Source of the DNA: Vitrella brassicaformis
Lineage: Eukaryota; Sar; Vitrellaceae
DNA length: 46,150 nucleotides
Direction of reading: 5' to 3'
Assembly (NCBI GenBank): GCA_001179505.1
Contig: CDMY01000220.1
Coordinates: 1-46,150, forward strand
In this document: positions 12,443 to 24,169 of the stretch, piece by piece
How the letters are laid out: each line of letters opens with the position of its first letter
How positions within the stretch are numbered: position 1 is the stretch's first letter
Translations under genes and position numbers: made by a program
The notes under the pieces: model-generated
Database searches by the model: none
Seen by the model: the letters and a program-made list of their open reading frames with translations, nothing else
Told to the model about the DNA's origin: nothing

Positions 12443-14151
12443 ATGCTGCTGAATGTCGGCGGAATGGTAATGGAGTTCCATCGTCATCAGCTGCTCCGCT
12501 GTGGTCTGCGGGGCACGTGCTTGGCTGTGCTGCTAAACCGCTTTCCCGGCTGGCTGCTCACGGACGCCGAGGGCGTTCACTTCGTCGATGCGGACCCCTT
12601 CTACTTCATCTGGTGAGCGGGAAAGGGCATGCAGTTGACATTCAGTGGTGGCCACTGCTCCATTTTGTGTGTGTGTGTGTGGTGTGTGTGTGTGTGTTGT
12701 CAGGTTTACCGTCATGCTCTACCTGGGGGACCGCATCGATGTGAGTGAGATCTGTGAGGGCTGCCCTTCTGCATTCCCCTTCTACCACGACCGCTTCTTC
12801 GCCAAGACGGACCTGAACACCGAGCCACAGACCGGCGACCACGAGGGTGACGCCTTCCGGCAGTTCATGGCTGAGATGGGCGCCTTCATCCACTCATCGG
12901 CGGGCGGGACGAGTGGGAGTGAGGTGCTGACCGCCCGTGTGGATGACCTGACTGTGGCCACAACCGACGCCACGCTGGACGACTTCGACACACTTCACGA
13001 ACGATTCAGCAAGTGAGAGAAGGGACACACAGGGGCAGACATCAGATGGATCCATGGTTATCGCTTTGGCTGCTTGTGGATGTATGTGTGTGTGTGTGTG
13101 TGTGCAGGTACCGAGGGCCGGTCGTAGACGTATCCGCAGACCACCTCCGCAAGTAATAATATGACGATCCTGACACACTGTCAGGGACACATCGATCCAT
13201 CTGTCTGTGGCGTGTCAGGATCGTCGATTACCTTCGTCGCATTCGCATCGCTTCCGACGCCGCCATCCCGCTCCCGACGAGCACTTCGCCTGGCGAGCTG
13301 CTGTATGCCTGTGAGATGTACGGCCTCATGGAGCAGGTGTACCTGTCGATGATCGGCAAATCGCACAGCCACATCCAATGCATCCTCAAGTGAGCCACAA
13401 GACCACACACACAGCACACGGGCCGGAGAGATAGGATAACGCCCCTTCTGAGTGTGTGTGTGTGTGTGTGTCAGGAGCTCCCATGACGACTGTGAGTTTC
13501 ACACATTGGTGCAGCGGGCGGAGGGTCTGCAAGGCGGCCTGCTGTTCGTCGTCGAGAGTGAGCGTGAGGCCCGCCGCCACCGCTTTGCCTGCCACATCGA
13601 CGGTCCCCTCATCGCCCCATCAGACCCCACAGCTGAGCTGTGCACCGGCTGCCCCGTCACCTTCTACTCCATCAGCGGCGCGTTCGAGGAGGCCGACGGC
13701 ATCGTCAAGATCGCCATACCCAACGACCAGCAGTGGATGACTGTTGCCGGCACACAGGGGACGGTCACGAACACCGACGGTGTGCTTCACTGCAAGGTGG
13801 CCATCGGTGGCGGTCGCCTGTGGCTGGGGTGTGCGAAGGATCGGCCGGCTGGCGACCTGCGCCGCTGCGCGCAGTGGGTCAAGAGGATCGAGCTGCCCGT
13901 CGGCAAGACGTATCGGGGCGGCTTCTTCCACGACAACGGATACGCCACTCTGGCGACCAGTTTTGGCTTCACATGTGCGGATATGGAGATCTACACTCTG
14001 CAGGTGAGAAGTCGGACAGGGGAAGGGCGAAGGGTCTGTGTGAACGCCTTGGATGACCTCGTGTTTCTGCTTCTGTGCCTGTGTTCAGCCTGATTGTGGC
14101 TGGGAGTGGCTGAGGGCTGTGGCGGACGTCTTGCTCTCGCCATCGACGTGA
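12443..14151 (+). CDS. BTB/T1 and TLDc domain protein
   Basis: ATG at 12443 starts directly in a T1-type BTB fold (LLNVGGMVMEFHRHQL, then DAEGVHFVDADPFYFIW and VMLYLGDRI), the tetramerisation/cullin-3 adaptor module of KCTD and Kv proteins. A short linker block (YRGPVVDVSADHLRK, KIVDYLRRIRIA) follows. From about 13473 a TLDc-like beta-sandwich runs (FHTLVQRAEGLQGGLLFVVE ... HRFACHIDGPL ... GYATLATSFGF). TLDc proteins are linked to oxidation protection and V-ATPase regulation in animals. Introns at about 12614, 13013, 13153 and 13389 are all phase 2, the last near 14004 phase 0. The final exon ends at 14151. No potassium-channel transmembrane part is present. Function is inferred from the domains. 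Confidence 0.75.
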
Positions 14152-14599
14152 GAGCTGTCGAGAGGGCTTGGTGGGGATGTGCCAAGCTCATGACCTTTTT
14201 CGTGTGGCCGCGTGTGTGTATTTATCTCTCTGCTGCTGCCGTGTGGGGAGAGGTCTGTCTATCGCAAAAGGCATGTATACGTGTTTGCCTGTGCCACCGC
14301 TTTTGTCTCGGTCTATCCACCCTCTTGCTGCGTCCATCATCAGTCGTATGGCACGTGTGCACGTCCTTTCCCCTGTTTGCCTAGCCTGGTACATGACGTA
14401 TTGGTGGGTGGATCTCGGTGTCTCTCTACCTCCGCGTGTGTATATATGTGCTCTTTATCCACCTCCTTCCCTGTCTGTCTGTCTGTCTGTCTGTCTGTCC
14501 TGCGCTCGCCTCGCACCCGTCACCTACGCAGATGGCCAAACCCCTCTGACAGTCAGACAGCACAGCCAAGCCAATACTGCACAGATATTTCCATCATCA
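14152..14599. other. Intergenic, with (CTGT)n microsatellite
   Basis: Downstream of the BTB-TLDc gene. It contains a (CTGT)n run at about 14472-14500. No exon chain is seen. Confidence 0.6.
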
Positions 14600-14997
14600 A
14601 ACAACGCGTGCGGTAAGACAAAACGTTCGATCACGATCTTATGAAAGAGAAGAGGAAAAAAGTCAGCAGTGATGTGTTGCTTGCAGTACTACAGACATGT
14701 TAATATGTCGAGAAGCTTCGTGTTTTTTTGTCACGTTTGGATCAGTGACCATTAAACTGATGTACCCTAAAGCGGCAAGTCCGCGAATTGGGCTAGTGCC
14801 CGATTTGCGTCTTTAAGAAACAACACGTCCGGTCAGACAAAACGTTCGATCGCGATCGTATGGAAGAAAAAAGGGAAACCGGTAGCGGTGGTGTGTTGCT
14901 CGCACTACTACAGACACGCCAATATGTCGAACAGCTTCATGTTTTTGTCACGTTTGGATCAGTGACCGTCAAACGGATATGCCCTAAAGCGGCAAGT
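14600..14997. repeat. Direct repeat of a ~180-bp module
   Basis: Copy 1 spans about 14600-14780 and copy 2 about 14819-14997, offset about 219 bp and clearly similar along their whole length. Shared landmarks are GACAAAACGTTCGATC, TGTGTTGCTYGCA, CTACAGACA, AATATGTCGA, GTCACGTTTGGATCAGTGAC and CCCTAAAGCGGCAAGT. Copy 2 has a perfect 12-bp palindrome CGATCGCGATCG at 14847-14858 that is degraded in copy 1. About 38 bp separate the copies. No open frame crosses them and no TG repeats occur inside. They lie next to the helicase relic, so a mobile-element end or a tandem array remnant is likely. Confidence 0.75.
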
Positions 14998-15219
14998 TAT
15001 TGGAAAAGCCTTGGCTGTCAGGACGTCTAGGGTGCTACATGAAACCGCTGATGCTTGAACAAGGGCATCTCTGGGCGCGAACTTCTTAAAAAAGCAAGAT
15101 CCGTAACGGAAGAAGCATCAACTGACTGAACACACGAACGCGCCAGTTTGTGGTGGATGGGATGTTTCTCCTTTGTCCGTTCATGCAGCTGGTTGAGCTT
15201 GGTCCTTCTTGGGTGCCTT

Positions 15220-15980
15220 TTCGCAGGTCCCTCAGTGCCGCATCAACTTTGTCGAGCTTCTGGCGGTTAACGAAAGAGATCTCGCTGACTATCGTGCAGT
15301 GGACTTGGTAGTGGATATGCTTGCAAGACTCCTCTCTGCAAATGCGGTCAGCATCGACTGTCTGCTGCTTCCCGCTTGGCGCCGCAGCCTCTTCTCGCCA
15401 CTCTCGAAGTCATCGAAGAGGTGCAGGAGGGAATCGACTGTCGAGCCTTCGGTGTTATCTACAGCCACACCGGTAAGTGCCTGTACTAAGCCTTCACAGC
15501 TTTCATGACGGTCTTGCCGGTGCCGCCCTCGCCGGTCAGGCACATGAGCAATGGCGCGATGTATTTGTTGTCCCGCAGGTCTTTGTAGTGGTTCAGCAAG
15601 TGGCTGCAGATGATTGGAACGCCCGCATCTGCTCTTCGTTCAATCGGTAACGGCTCGCCCACTGGACAGAGAAGGTCCTGTCGTCGACCGTCTCAGGCGG
15701 CTTGAATGCGGATGCCGGCTGCGCCAGCAGTCGAGTGAGGCTGGCAGCATCTATCGAGTGACCACCGTGTGTGAAGAGATTCGACTCGAAGAGAAGCTAC
15801 TCAGGGGGCTTGCTTCATCTGACGTGGCGCGGCTGTGGCCGATTTCATTTACCTTGTTGCGTTGCTGGTGCAAGTCATCGTTGGGCTGACCCTGGCGGCT
15901 CCCATTTGATTGACAAGCCGATTGACAGTCATCGAAGGCAGTCTTCAATAGCCCCTTCAACAGGCGCGCTAGATTGATAC
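15220..15980 (-). pseudogene. Relic of a Pif1/Helitron-type DNA helicase
   Basis: Read on the minus strand in three shifting frames, the order of Pif1-family motifs is preserved. YRLNEEQMRAF (about 15630-15665) comes first. Then LLMCLTGEGGTGKTVMKAVKA (Walker A at 15510-15534) runs into a stop. LTGVAVDNTEGSTVDSLLHL (about 15410-15475) follows in another frame. Last is SEISFVNRQKLDKVDAALRD (about 15230-15290), which matches the Walker B region with the usual aspartate replaced by serine. Frameshifts and stops between motifs make it non-functional. Pif1-like helicases of this size class are commonly carried by Helitrons. No other element part was identified, so the host-gene alternative remains open. 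Confidence 0.7.
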
Positions 15981-16402
15981 ATGTCTATGAATGAATGGCG
16001 CTGTCTGAGTAAATGTGGGGGCGGTGAGCGTCATTCTCACACTCATTCATGTCATGATTGATGTTCCATAGCGGTCACGACGCTGGTCATTGACGGACCT
16101 CCACTTTTGATGACGATGACAACAGGGAGGGCATTGATGATAGCTCGTCATATCATCCGCCCGCCCTGTCACCTTCGCAGCCAAAAGTATGGATGTCCAC
16201 CAGTCACCACCACCAGCGGAGGCATGCATAACGGCACACTCGTCTCCTCATTCACATCCATCCATCCATCCACACTATACACACAGCCCCCACGAGCCCT
16301 TCTCTCTTGCTGTCTCCTCTCCTTTGCCCATCAGTCATGTCTGTACACACACACACACACCAGCCCCCAGCTCTTCGTCTGCCCCTTCACTGACTCCCTC
16401 GT
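15981..16402. other. Intergenic, low complexity
   Basis: Contains (CATC)n at about 16255-16270 and (CA)n at about 16346-16360. This is probably the 3' untranslated side of the TFIIA gamma gene. No exon seen. Confidence 0.5.
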
Positions 16403-16976
16403 TCATCGTTGATCGGTCATGTTTGCATGATCTCGCTTCCCATCGAACACCGGCACGGCCCTCGCATCCTTAGCCGACACCCCCTGCAGCAGCACGGCTG
16501 GCGACCTTCGCGTCACCTGGCTGAAGAGGCCCCGCGTGTGTCTGTTGCCAATGGGTGAGAGGAGGCAGTCGGTCAGCAAGAAGGTCCACACGCCGTCGAG
16601 CGCCTTGTAGCCCCACACCCTGCCCTGGACGAACAGCCATGACAGCAAAGCGCAGCCATCAAGCCATCCATCCATCTGGGGTCCCCTCCTCACTGCTCAC
16701 CGTGAGAGTGTACTTGAGGCGTCTGTCCACGGAACGGAAAGCAATCTCGGCGGCCTGAGGAAGCAAACGACACTCGTGAGGCAAGTGCGTCGCGCTGGTG
16801 TGTGTCTGCCTGCCGACCTCATCGAACTGTGGCAGTATTCTGTTCATGAGTTTCTTGACGTCGAGGTGCGGGTATTCGGTGGAGAGCTCGTAGAGCACCT
16901 GCATGAGCGCACTGCCGAGGGCCGTGTGGCGGTACACCGACCTGCAAGAGGTGCGCTCGCGGTCATCCAAGTACAT
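16403..16976 (-). CDS. Transcription initiation factor IIA gamma subunit
   Basis: Three exons, phase 0 at both introns. After MYLDDRERTSCR the first exon carries the helical bundle signature YRHTALGSALMQVLYEL and ends in LPQFDE. The second has AAEIAFRSVDRRLKYTLT. The third has GVWTFLLTDC and KDARAVPVFDGK, which correspond to the VWTF.L.D and K..ACDGK beta-barrel segments of the TFIIA small subunit (yeast Toa2). TFIIA binds TBP on the promoter and stabilises the pre-initiation complex in the nucleus. The protein is slightly longer than the family norm because of an insertion after the VWTF strand (about 16480-16540). It is transcribed divergently from the RAP gene across 286 bp. Confidence 0.85.
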
Positions 16977-17262
16977 CGGTAGGCAGTGACCCAGAGCAAG
17001 ATCTCAGGTATTCATATTCATATCTCATTCATCTTATCTCAGCGCCTTTTCTCCTCCCGCCATATAAGCTCGCGACCCGTTTTACGAAGAACGTTCGTCT
17101 CTATCCCACAACCCCCAGTTCCGCCTGGCGCTCTCTCTCGCCGAGTGTGTCTTTTCAAGGCTTAGCAGGCGTCACGTGCTCAGCTACGACACCTTCGCAG
17201 CGAGAAAGTAACAATAGCAATCGTTCATCCTGTTGATCTTTCGTCTGTGTGTGGAGGATAGG
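16977..17262. promoter_or_regulatory. Divergent promoter, TFIIA gamma / RAP gene
   Basis: Only 286 bp lie between the two start codons. It contains a CATATAAG TATA-like element at about 17061 overlapping a TAAGCTCGC motif (17065-17073), and CT-rich stretches. Both genes probably share this control region. Confidence 0.5.
17065..17073 (+). promoter_or_regulatory. TAAGCTCGC promoter motif
   Basis: Copy of the recurring YAAGCTCGC motif, about 89 bp from the TFIIA gamma start and 190 bp from the RAP start. Confidence 0.4.
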
Positions 17263-19736
17263 ATGGCGAGCACCTCCCCAGCAACCCGGGATCTTCGTCG
17301 CATCCAGTGCTGCCTCAGGACACACCATGCCGCGTCGCCACTTGCCCAGCCCGCCAGCCCTCCGAATTATAAGGAAGCTCAGCCGACCCGCACAGCTGGC
17401 GGCAGACGAAAAACAGTCGAATGGTCCTGCCCATGGGATGCGTCTGAGCGGCTGTCGGCGTGGCGCAGCCGGGTCCATGAATGCATGAGGAGCGACCCCT
17501 CTTACCGGTCTTGTGAGGACTTTGTGGCGGGGCACTTCTTCGAGCTGTCGCCGAGCGAGGTCGTAGAGGTGTTCCGGCGGTTCGTCGAGAGCGACACAGA
17601 GTTTCTGCCTCTGGTGCTGCTGTGGCGGGTTAAGAGGATCCTCCCGCACCTCACCGGGACGGAGCTGATGCGACTCGTCGAGGCGGCGGTGCGGCTCCCT
17701 TACAGAGAGCACGACAGCAAGAGTAAGCAGACAGGCAGACAGACAGACAGACAGACAGACAACCAATGCGCACCTACATGGCATGGACCTCTTGATGCTC
17801 GTGTGTGTCTGTTTTGTGGTGTAGGTGAGGACATCTTCACGATGGTCATCCCCTTCCTAATCCCCCGGCTGCCGTCGCTCGCTCTGTGGGAGCTCAACAC
17901 GGTGGCCTGGGCGTACGGGAGGGTGCGTGTGAGGCATCTGCCGCTCTTCCAGGGCATCAGCGAGGCCATACTCCTGGCGCTGCAGAGGGAGGGCACCGTC
18001 ATGCGCTCTGAGGGGGCGGTGCTCAAATTCTTCACTGCATGCGGTGCGGTGGGCGAGCCAGACAGATACACAGAAATTAAACGCCACATCCATCCATCCA
18101 TCAATCTCTCTCAATAAATTTGTTGGGTGTGTGTCTGCAGGTCAGCTGCACATGCGGCTTGTGCGTGAGATGGACCGGCTGCTGACCCTGCTCATGGGCC
18201 CCCTGCAGCGGTCTCAATCCTTCACCGCCACCTCATTCTTCGCTCAGTTCTGCACCAAAATGGACTTCGAGAACCATCCATTCTTCCTCGCAGCACTCGA
18301 CAAACTCACAGGTGCGTGGGCGGGCGGCAGACAACGGAATGAAGCAATGTCAATCAATGCCGGGAACGTGTGTGTGTCCGTGTGGGGGGCCACAGACTTC
18401 CCCTCTCTCGCCGAGCATTGTCCGGTGCTCAGCATCCAGCAGGTGGCCTTCGGACAGATTCTCATGCCCCTCACGTTTCGCCCCCACATCCACTCGCAGC
18501 TCAAGGACAGACTGCTCGCCTCGCTGCTCGAGCACCTTGCTGTGACCTTCCCTCTCGAGCGGCCGCTCACCCACACCGAGCTGGAAGAGAAGAAGCCGCC
18601 CGCTGATCGGCTGTCGCCTCACCTGCTGCGGCAGCTGCAGACTGTCGAGATGGCTGTGAGGCTGGAGAGGCCTTTTGTGATGGCCAAACTGTCACAGGTG
18701 CTATAGGCGGGCAGAAGCCGACACGCCCGCGTCTTGGCTGGCTGCACCCATTACATGGGTCTTCGTGTGTGCGTGTTTTGTGTACCAACCGTTTTGGTTG
18801 CAGAGTGCGCGTCAGTATCTGCTGATGATTCAGCAGGTGGGCCGACCCGACACAAATCACATGTCTTGTCTGTCCGCCACGTGGTGTGATTGATGTGTGA
18901 CAGAGTGCGGTCGAGAAGCTGGAGCTGACGCGGGTCAGCTCCAAGCAGCACTACCAGGTGAATAATGAGTGAATAAGACATACAAGCTGGAGGGTCTCCT
19001 GGGCATGGCATGCACCTCTTTTGCTCTTTGTGACTGTCTGTCTGTCTGTGTGTGTAGGTCGAGTTGGCTCTGAAGGATCTTGAGCTGCCATACGCCATGG
19101 AGGTGCTCCACACGCCGTACGAAATCGGTAAATAAGCAAACAAACGAACCGAATGGATGCTCATCTCATTCACCATGCAAGTGCCAATGTGGGGTTGGGT
19201 TGAGCTGCGCTGCCCCCTGTGTGTTTTTCTTTCCTGGCGCATCGCATCAATCAGATGTGGTGTTGCGGGGCAAGCTGGGTTACAAGATGATCGAAGTCGA
19301 CGGCCCTCTGCACTTTGTCAACGACACGCACGCTTACCACATCAAGACACAGCTCAAACACAGGCTCCTGGCCAAACTGGGTCAGAGAGGGAGGGAGTCA
19401 CCGAACGTAGTGAACGAATGTGCTGTGGGCAGACAGGTCAGCTGCTGTCGTGCGTCTGTGTGTGTGTGTGTGTCTATGCAGGCTGGCAGGTGTACCACAT
19501 AGCATGGGACGACTGGCCGGACAGAACGCACAACCGGTAGCCATATCCTCACAGGCGCAGACGAGAGCAGAGTCCACACAGAGTGCTGCTGGTTGTGTGA
19601 TGCTTGCTGGTGTGTCGTGATGTGCAGGCAGGAGGCGCTTCGTCGTCTCTTGTTTGGCAGCTCCCCGCCGCCCGCCGAGCTGTCCTACTACACGCCGCTC
19701 TTTGTTGACCTGAGGGAGGCAGAACTGCCGGCATAG
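17263..19736 (+). CDS. RAP-domain protein, organelle RNA-metabolism type
   Basis: Ten or so exons join in phase. The N-terminus (MASTSPATRDLRRIQCC) is basic and serine-rich, compatible with organelle import. The body is all-helical with repeats of the OPR/FASTK kind (for example LPSLALWELNTVAWAYGRVR, and FTATSFFAQFC). The C-terminus, from about 19257, is a RAP domain: KMIEVDGPLHF, THAYHIKTQLKHRLLAKLGW, then YHIAWDDWPD. RAP (RNA-binding domain abundant in apicomplexans) proteins process or stabilise organellar RNA, often fragmented rRNAs, in alveolates. Junctions at the RAP domain are clean: phase 1 before DVVLRG and GWQV, phase 2 before QEALRR. TAG stop at 19734. The specific RNA target cannot be read from sequence. 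Confidence 0.85.
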
Positions 19737-20524
19737 CTATGCATAGCCATGTAGATGGAGAGGGCGTGGCAGCCGAGGGGATGTGTGGATCTAGCTAGCT
19801 GTGAATATTGAAGAGAGAGAGCGCCCCGTCTGGCTGCCTGGCCTGTGGTGGTCTGGCTATGCAGCCGACTTTCCAGCCGGTGCGACGGAGGAGACAGGCC
19901 TTCTGCGGCTTGATCATGGCGTCGCTCGCTGGCGTCATGTCTCGACCCGGTGTGCGCAAGGCATCCGCTTTGCTGTGGCACCATCGTGTGTCGAGCGCTG
20001 TGCGGCGGCTCTTCAAGACGTAGCTGGCGGCGCTCAGCCTGCCCGGCGCACCAAACACCATCACCATGGATGGCTGGATCATCACCGTCGCCAGACGCAC
20101 ATGAACAATTCGCACACCTACTGGTGACGGAGGGGGGGGAGGGAGGGAGGGAAGGAGGGAGACAGAAAGGGGACCAGCAGCCCATTCTGCGTTTGCGTGT
20201 GTGTGTTGTTCGGTAGCCGGAGATACATACCGACAGGTCGGCTGTAGGAGCATTGGTTGCTCTGCGGGCAGGGCGGAGGGACACTGACTGTTGGATGGAT
20301 GAGTGTCTTATGTCCCTGTTGAGCGAATCCTTCAGCCCGCCATTTTCGGCACGTTTTGGGAAATTTGCTGCATGAGGCACTTCGAGTGAGTGTAGAGGGC
20401 ACGGAAATGAAATGTCCGACCCAAACAGATGCACAATTGAGGTGGACACATTAATTGTCACACGCGAAGACGCAGTCAACAGCCAGCACGACCATCCATA
20501 TCCATCGCAGCCCCGCAACCATTC
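19737..20524. other. Intergenic with unassigned minus-strand frame
   Basis: A minus-strand frame at about 19795-20130 (MVFGAPGRLSAASYVLKSRR...) follows a good intron-like segment (GTATGT...CCGTCACCAG, about 20125-20237). The upstream exon it would join lacks an ATG. It is left as a possible gene fragment rather than called. Confidence 0.3.
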
Positions 20525-23500
20525 TCACACCGTCTCTTGGGTGTCTTGCTGCCGCTTCGGCCTTTTCCGTTTCTTCTTTTTGACCTGCACATTGACACAT
20601 GGATTGGATTGACACAGACACGAGAGAGCGTCGAAAAAAGTCGGGCATGCAGCGATGGGCAGCTTTCTTGGCGTCATGCACTGCACTGGTGCACCGACCT
20701 TGTCTTCTTTGATGCCATATGCTTCCAGCCGAGACCGCGTGACGCCTGATCGAGGGAGGCATGCCCACAGACACACAGATACAGAAAGGTTCTCACACAC
20801 GACAGGCGCATGTACAGGAGCGTTGAGCACCTTTCGACGTCATTTCGTTGTCCATCTTGCCAGCCTCCTGTGGCCTCTCCTCTCCCTGCTTGCGCTTCTT
20901 CTTGTGGTGAGGCGGGCCGGCGGTTGGCGGCCTGGAGGAGTGTTTGGCAGGCGCGTCTCTGCCATGCTGCTGCTGCTGCTGACGAGGTTTGCGGGAGCTG
21001 CCTTGGAACCACCGATTCTTGCCCTGATCAACGGATCGAGGTACAGATGACAGACAGGTGCATCTGGTGGTGAGGCATGGCTGTTGTAGTGTGTGGCCGC
21101 GTACCTGTCGTTGTCGGTCTGCTGGGAGGTCGTGCCTGTAGGTGGCCAGCTTCTTCAGCGAGACCACCTGGTTGAGCTCCTTATCGTCCCTGAAATACAC
21201 ACACAGGTACTCTCTTTGTCAGTCTTCTCGTCGTGTTTCTGGCCTACTTGTAGAGTATGTCGCGAACCGTCAGGCCGTGGCTCTCCGGATGGACCTGCGA
21301 GTAGTATGACACAATGACAAGAGTGGGCCAGGCTGCATTCGTCGCGTAGCTTCTCACCTTCTCGTACTTGAACCGCGTTGGCAAGTCGCCGCCTGAGTAC
21401 AACGGTTGCACACATACAACAAGGCCATCCATCACACCACCACATGAGAGAGAGATCTTGGCAATGACGCGATGTGCGCACCGATGATGTCCTCATAGTC
21501 GAGCTGGAAATACTCATCCATGACATCGTCCATCGCACCCTGCAGCGCAGTGCAGTGCAGACACCCACACAATCAGACAGACACATGTCTGCCCGCTTGT
21601 TTGTCGCTTCTGCCGGCCGACCTTGACGGCAGCTGGGACCCTTTCGACGCCCTTCATGTCGGCGGGCGGGTGGCACTTCTGCGGCACCTTGCGGCGCACC
21701 AGCTGGTGGGGATGACGGACGTTGCTGAAAACACCCACACGCACATGTGGCGAGCCATAGGTCATTGCACTGTGATCGAATGCACCGCCGCACACGCACA
21801 CACACGTACGCAGATACATACCGGAAGCAGACTTTGCAGAGGGTGAAGTTGTCGCACGTCAGACAGTCAAACCTGAGCGAGCAACACGATAGGATAGACA
21901 TACGGATGGATGGATGGATGTATCCACAGGCACTCCCTCTCTCGCCCATACGGTAACCTTTTCTGCCCGGCCGGTATGCCCTTGCCGCACTGGTCGCACA
22001 TCCACCACTCACCGACCTCCTCCTCGCCCTGCTGCTCCTCGGCATCGCCATCGCCAATGGGAGCCTCGCCCTGATCCTCGCCCTCACCTTCTCCCTCGCC
22101 CTCCCATTCCTGCGCCTCATCCTCGTGTCCATCGGCTGCATCAGCTGTGTTGTCATGTGGGTCACGCTTCCGTTTGCGGCCCTTGGTGGCGTCGCTGTTG
22201 CCGAGAAGGTCGTCAAAGCCACTGGGGGGCTGGACTGAGGAAGCGACCAACAAGGAGAGGGATGCATGGATGGATGGATGGATGTGTTGCTGCTGACTGT
22301 CTGTCTGTCTGCTGCTTACGGAGCTGTTTGTCAGGGACCTCTTCTTGACGGTCGTCGTAATCGTCACCAAAGAGGGCCTGATGGTGCACGCACGGAATGC
22401 AGATAAGGGCAGCAGCGATCTGTCCCTGCTGATGTCTGGTTCGTTAGTTACCCATTCACCGATCCACCGACCTTCATGGTGGCTTCGTGTTGCGCCTCGT
22501 CCCAGTCGCTCTCCAAATCAATGCCCGACACATCTGAATGAACACCGCACACCAGATGTCCACACCATATCATGATTCTCGTCTAGGGGAGCTGTCTGTC
22601 TGTCTGTCTGTCCGTCCGTCCGTCGGTACCAGCGTCTTTGTTGCCGGTGATTTGTGTGATTTGTCTGAGTCTCTCCTGGATCTCCTGCTTCTTGAGGTTC
22701 TTGAGGCGCTTCAACTCCTCGTCACGACGAACCTGACAGACACCACACAGACACCAAGCGGATTCATTCCTTCATGGGTGCAGCCAGCTGTGTGCTTGGG
22801 TGTGTGCTGACGGACCTTTTCTTCTTGCTTCCTCTGTTTCTTCTGTGCCCTCTGTTGTTTCCGCTTGTCGTCTCTCCGTCGGACGGACGCCTCGGGGAAG
22901 CGCGGGTGGCTCTCTATCTGCCCCCCGCCCTCCTCCTCGTACCTGCACACAGACAAGCAGACAGACAAGCAGCCAGGCAGTTAGTGGGATGTGGGTGGGT
23001 GCGTCCGTGTGTGTACCTGAAGTTGTATTTCCTCTCGAAATCGTCGACATCCTCCAGGTGCTCCTCCTCGGCATCCTCGTCATCGCCACTAGGGACACAC
23101 AGGCACCAACCCCCCCCCCCACACAAGGCTCATATGATAGATATCGTGCCCCCTCGACCCAGCTAAGCATACATACCGCCTCCCTGTGCTTACTCTTTCG
23201 CCTGCGGCATCCTATTGCCCTCCAGCCAGCTGATGACGACAACACAGCGTGCCAGTCATTTGTGCGCCGAAACACACATGTGTGTGTGCGTGCGCATGAC
23301 TAACCCCCTGTTGAGAATGTAGTCTCGCAGGAAGACCTCGTTTGAATCCAACTCCTCGTCAGGCGCTGAACACACACCACACACCACACACCACACACTG
23401 AATGACTCCTCGCATGAAGGCCCCGCCCCGCCCCACCCTGCACCCACCCACCCCAGTAGTGGCTGAGGCTTTGCATCTCATCCTTCGGTCCCTTCCTCGA

Positions 23501-24169
23501 CTCCCGCGACAGAAACCTCTCGTAGTCCCGCTCCTCCTCCGCCTTGTCGGCCGCGCTCTTCTCCTTGAGCTCAAACAAATCACCCTCCTCAGAGCCGCTC
23601 GCATCGTCGTTGTCATCCTGCTGCTTGGTGGCAGCGTCGAGGAAGGCCTTCTTGAGCTCGTGCTGCTCCTCCACGTAACTCCTCTCGTTGGTGGCCGCTT
23701 CCGTGTGTCGGCTGTCGATCTGCTCCTCCTCGTGGGTGAACGCCTCTGCGCCGCCCTCCTCGAGCGTCTTGCGCACCAGGTCCTTGTACGTCAGCGGCTT
23801 GGCCTTCTTGTCGGCTGCTGCCGATGCATCCTGCTCGTCCTGCTGGAAGTCCTCCTCGCTGAAGAAGGTGTGTTTGGCGTCATAGATGGCGGGATCCTTG
23901 CGCTTGATGCGCTCGAGTGTGTCGAATATCTTGCCCTCGAGCTTGTCTGTCAGCAGCTCGGCGTCCTCGTCCTCCTCCTCAGAGGTGTCATCTTCCTCGT
24001 CCTGCTGCTCGAGCAGCTTCCGCGCCTTGCTGAGCTCCTCCCGCCGCTTGCGAACCTCGTACTGCTCGGCGTACCGCTCGTTGATCCGAAGACCGTCGGA
24101 CGGGTCAGTGGCGCCGTCCGCGTCGCCCAGGATGTCATGCCGGGGCTGTTTCTTCTTGGGACGAGGCAT
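20525..24169 (-). CDS. KRI1: KRI1-family ribosome biogenesis protein with zinc finger
   Basis: About 14 exons. ATG at 24169 (MPRPKKKQPRHD). KRI1 signatures are LRINERYAEQYEVRKRREEL and DEDAELLTDKLEGKIFDTL in exon 1, DVDDFERKYNFRYEE followed by the basic block RRRDDKRKQQRAQKKQRK, then RLKNLKKQEIQERL. Near the end come HGLTVRDILYKDDKELNQVV and SLKKLATYR. Yeast Kri1 works with Krr1 in 40S subunit assembly in the nucleolus. Between the two conserved halves (about 21640-22010) is a zinc-finger-like block, CDQCGKG...FDCLTCDNFTLCKVCF...HPHQL, resembling a ZZ domain, preceded by an acidic EGEGEGED tract. The last exons carry polyglutamine and lysine-rich runs (KKKKRKRPKR) and end at TGA 20525. Divergent from the Rieske gene. 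Confidence 0.85.
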
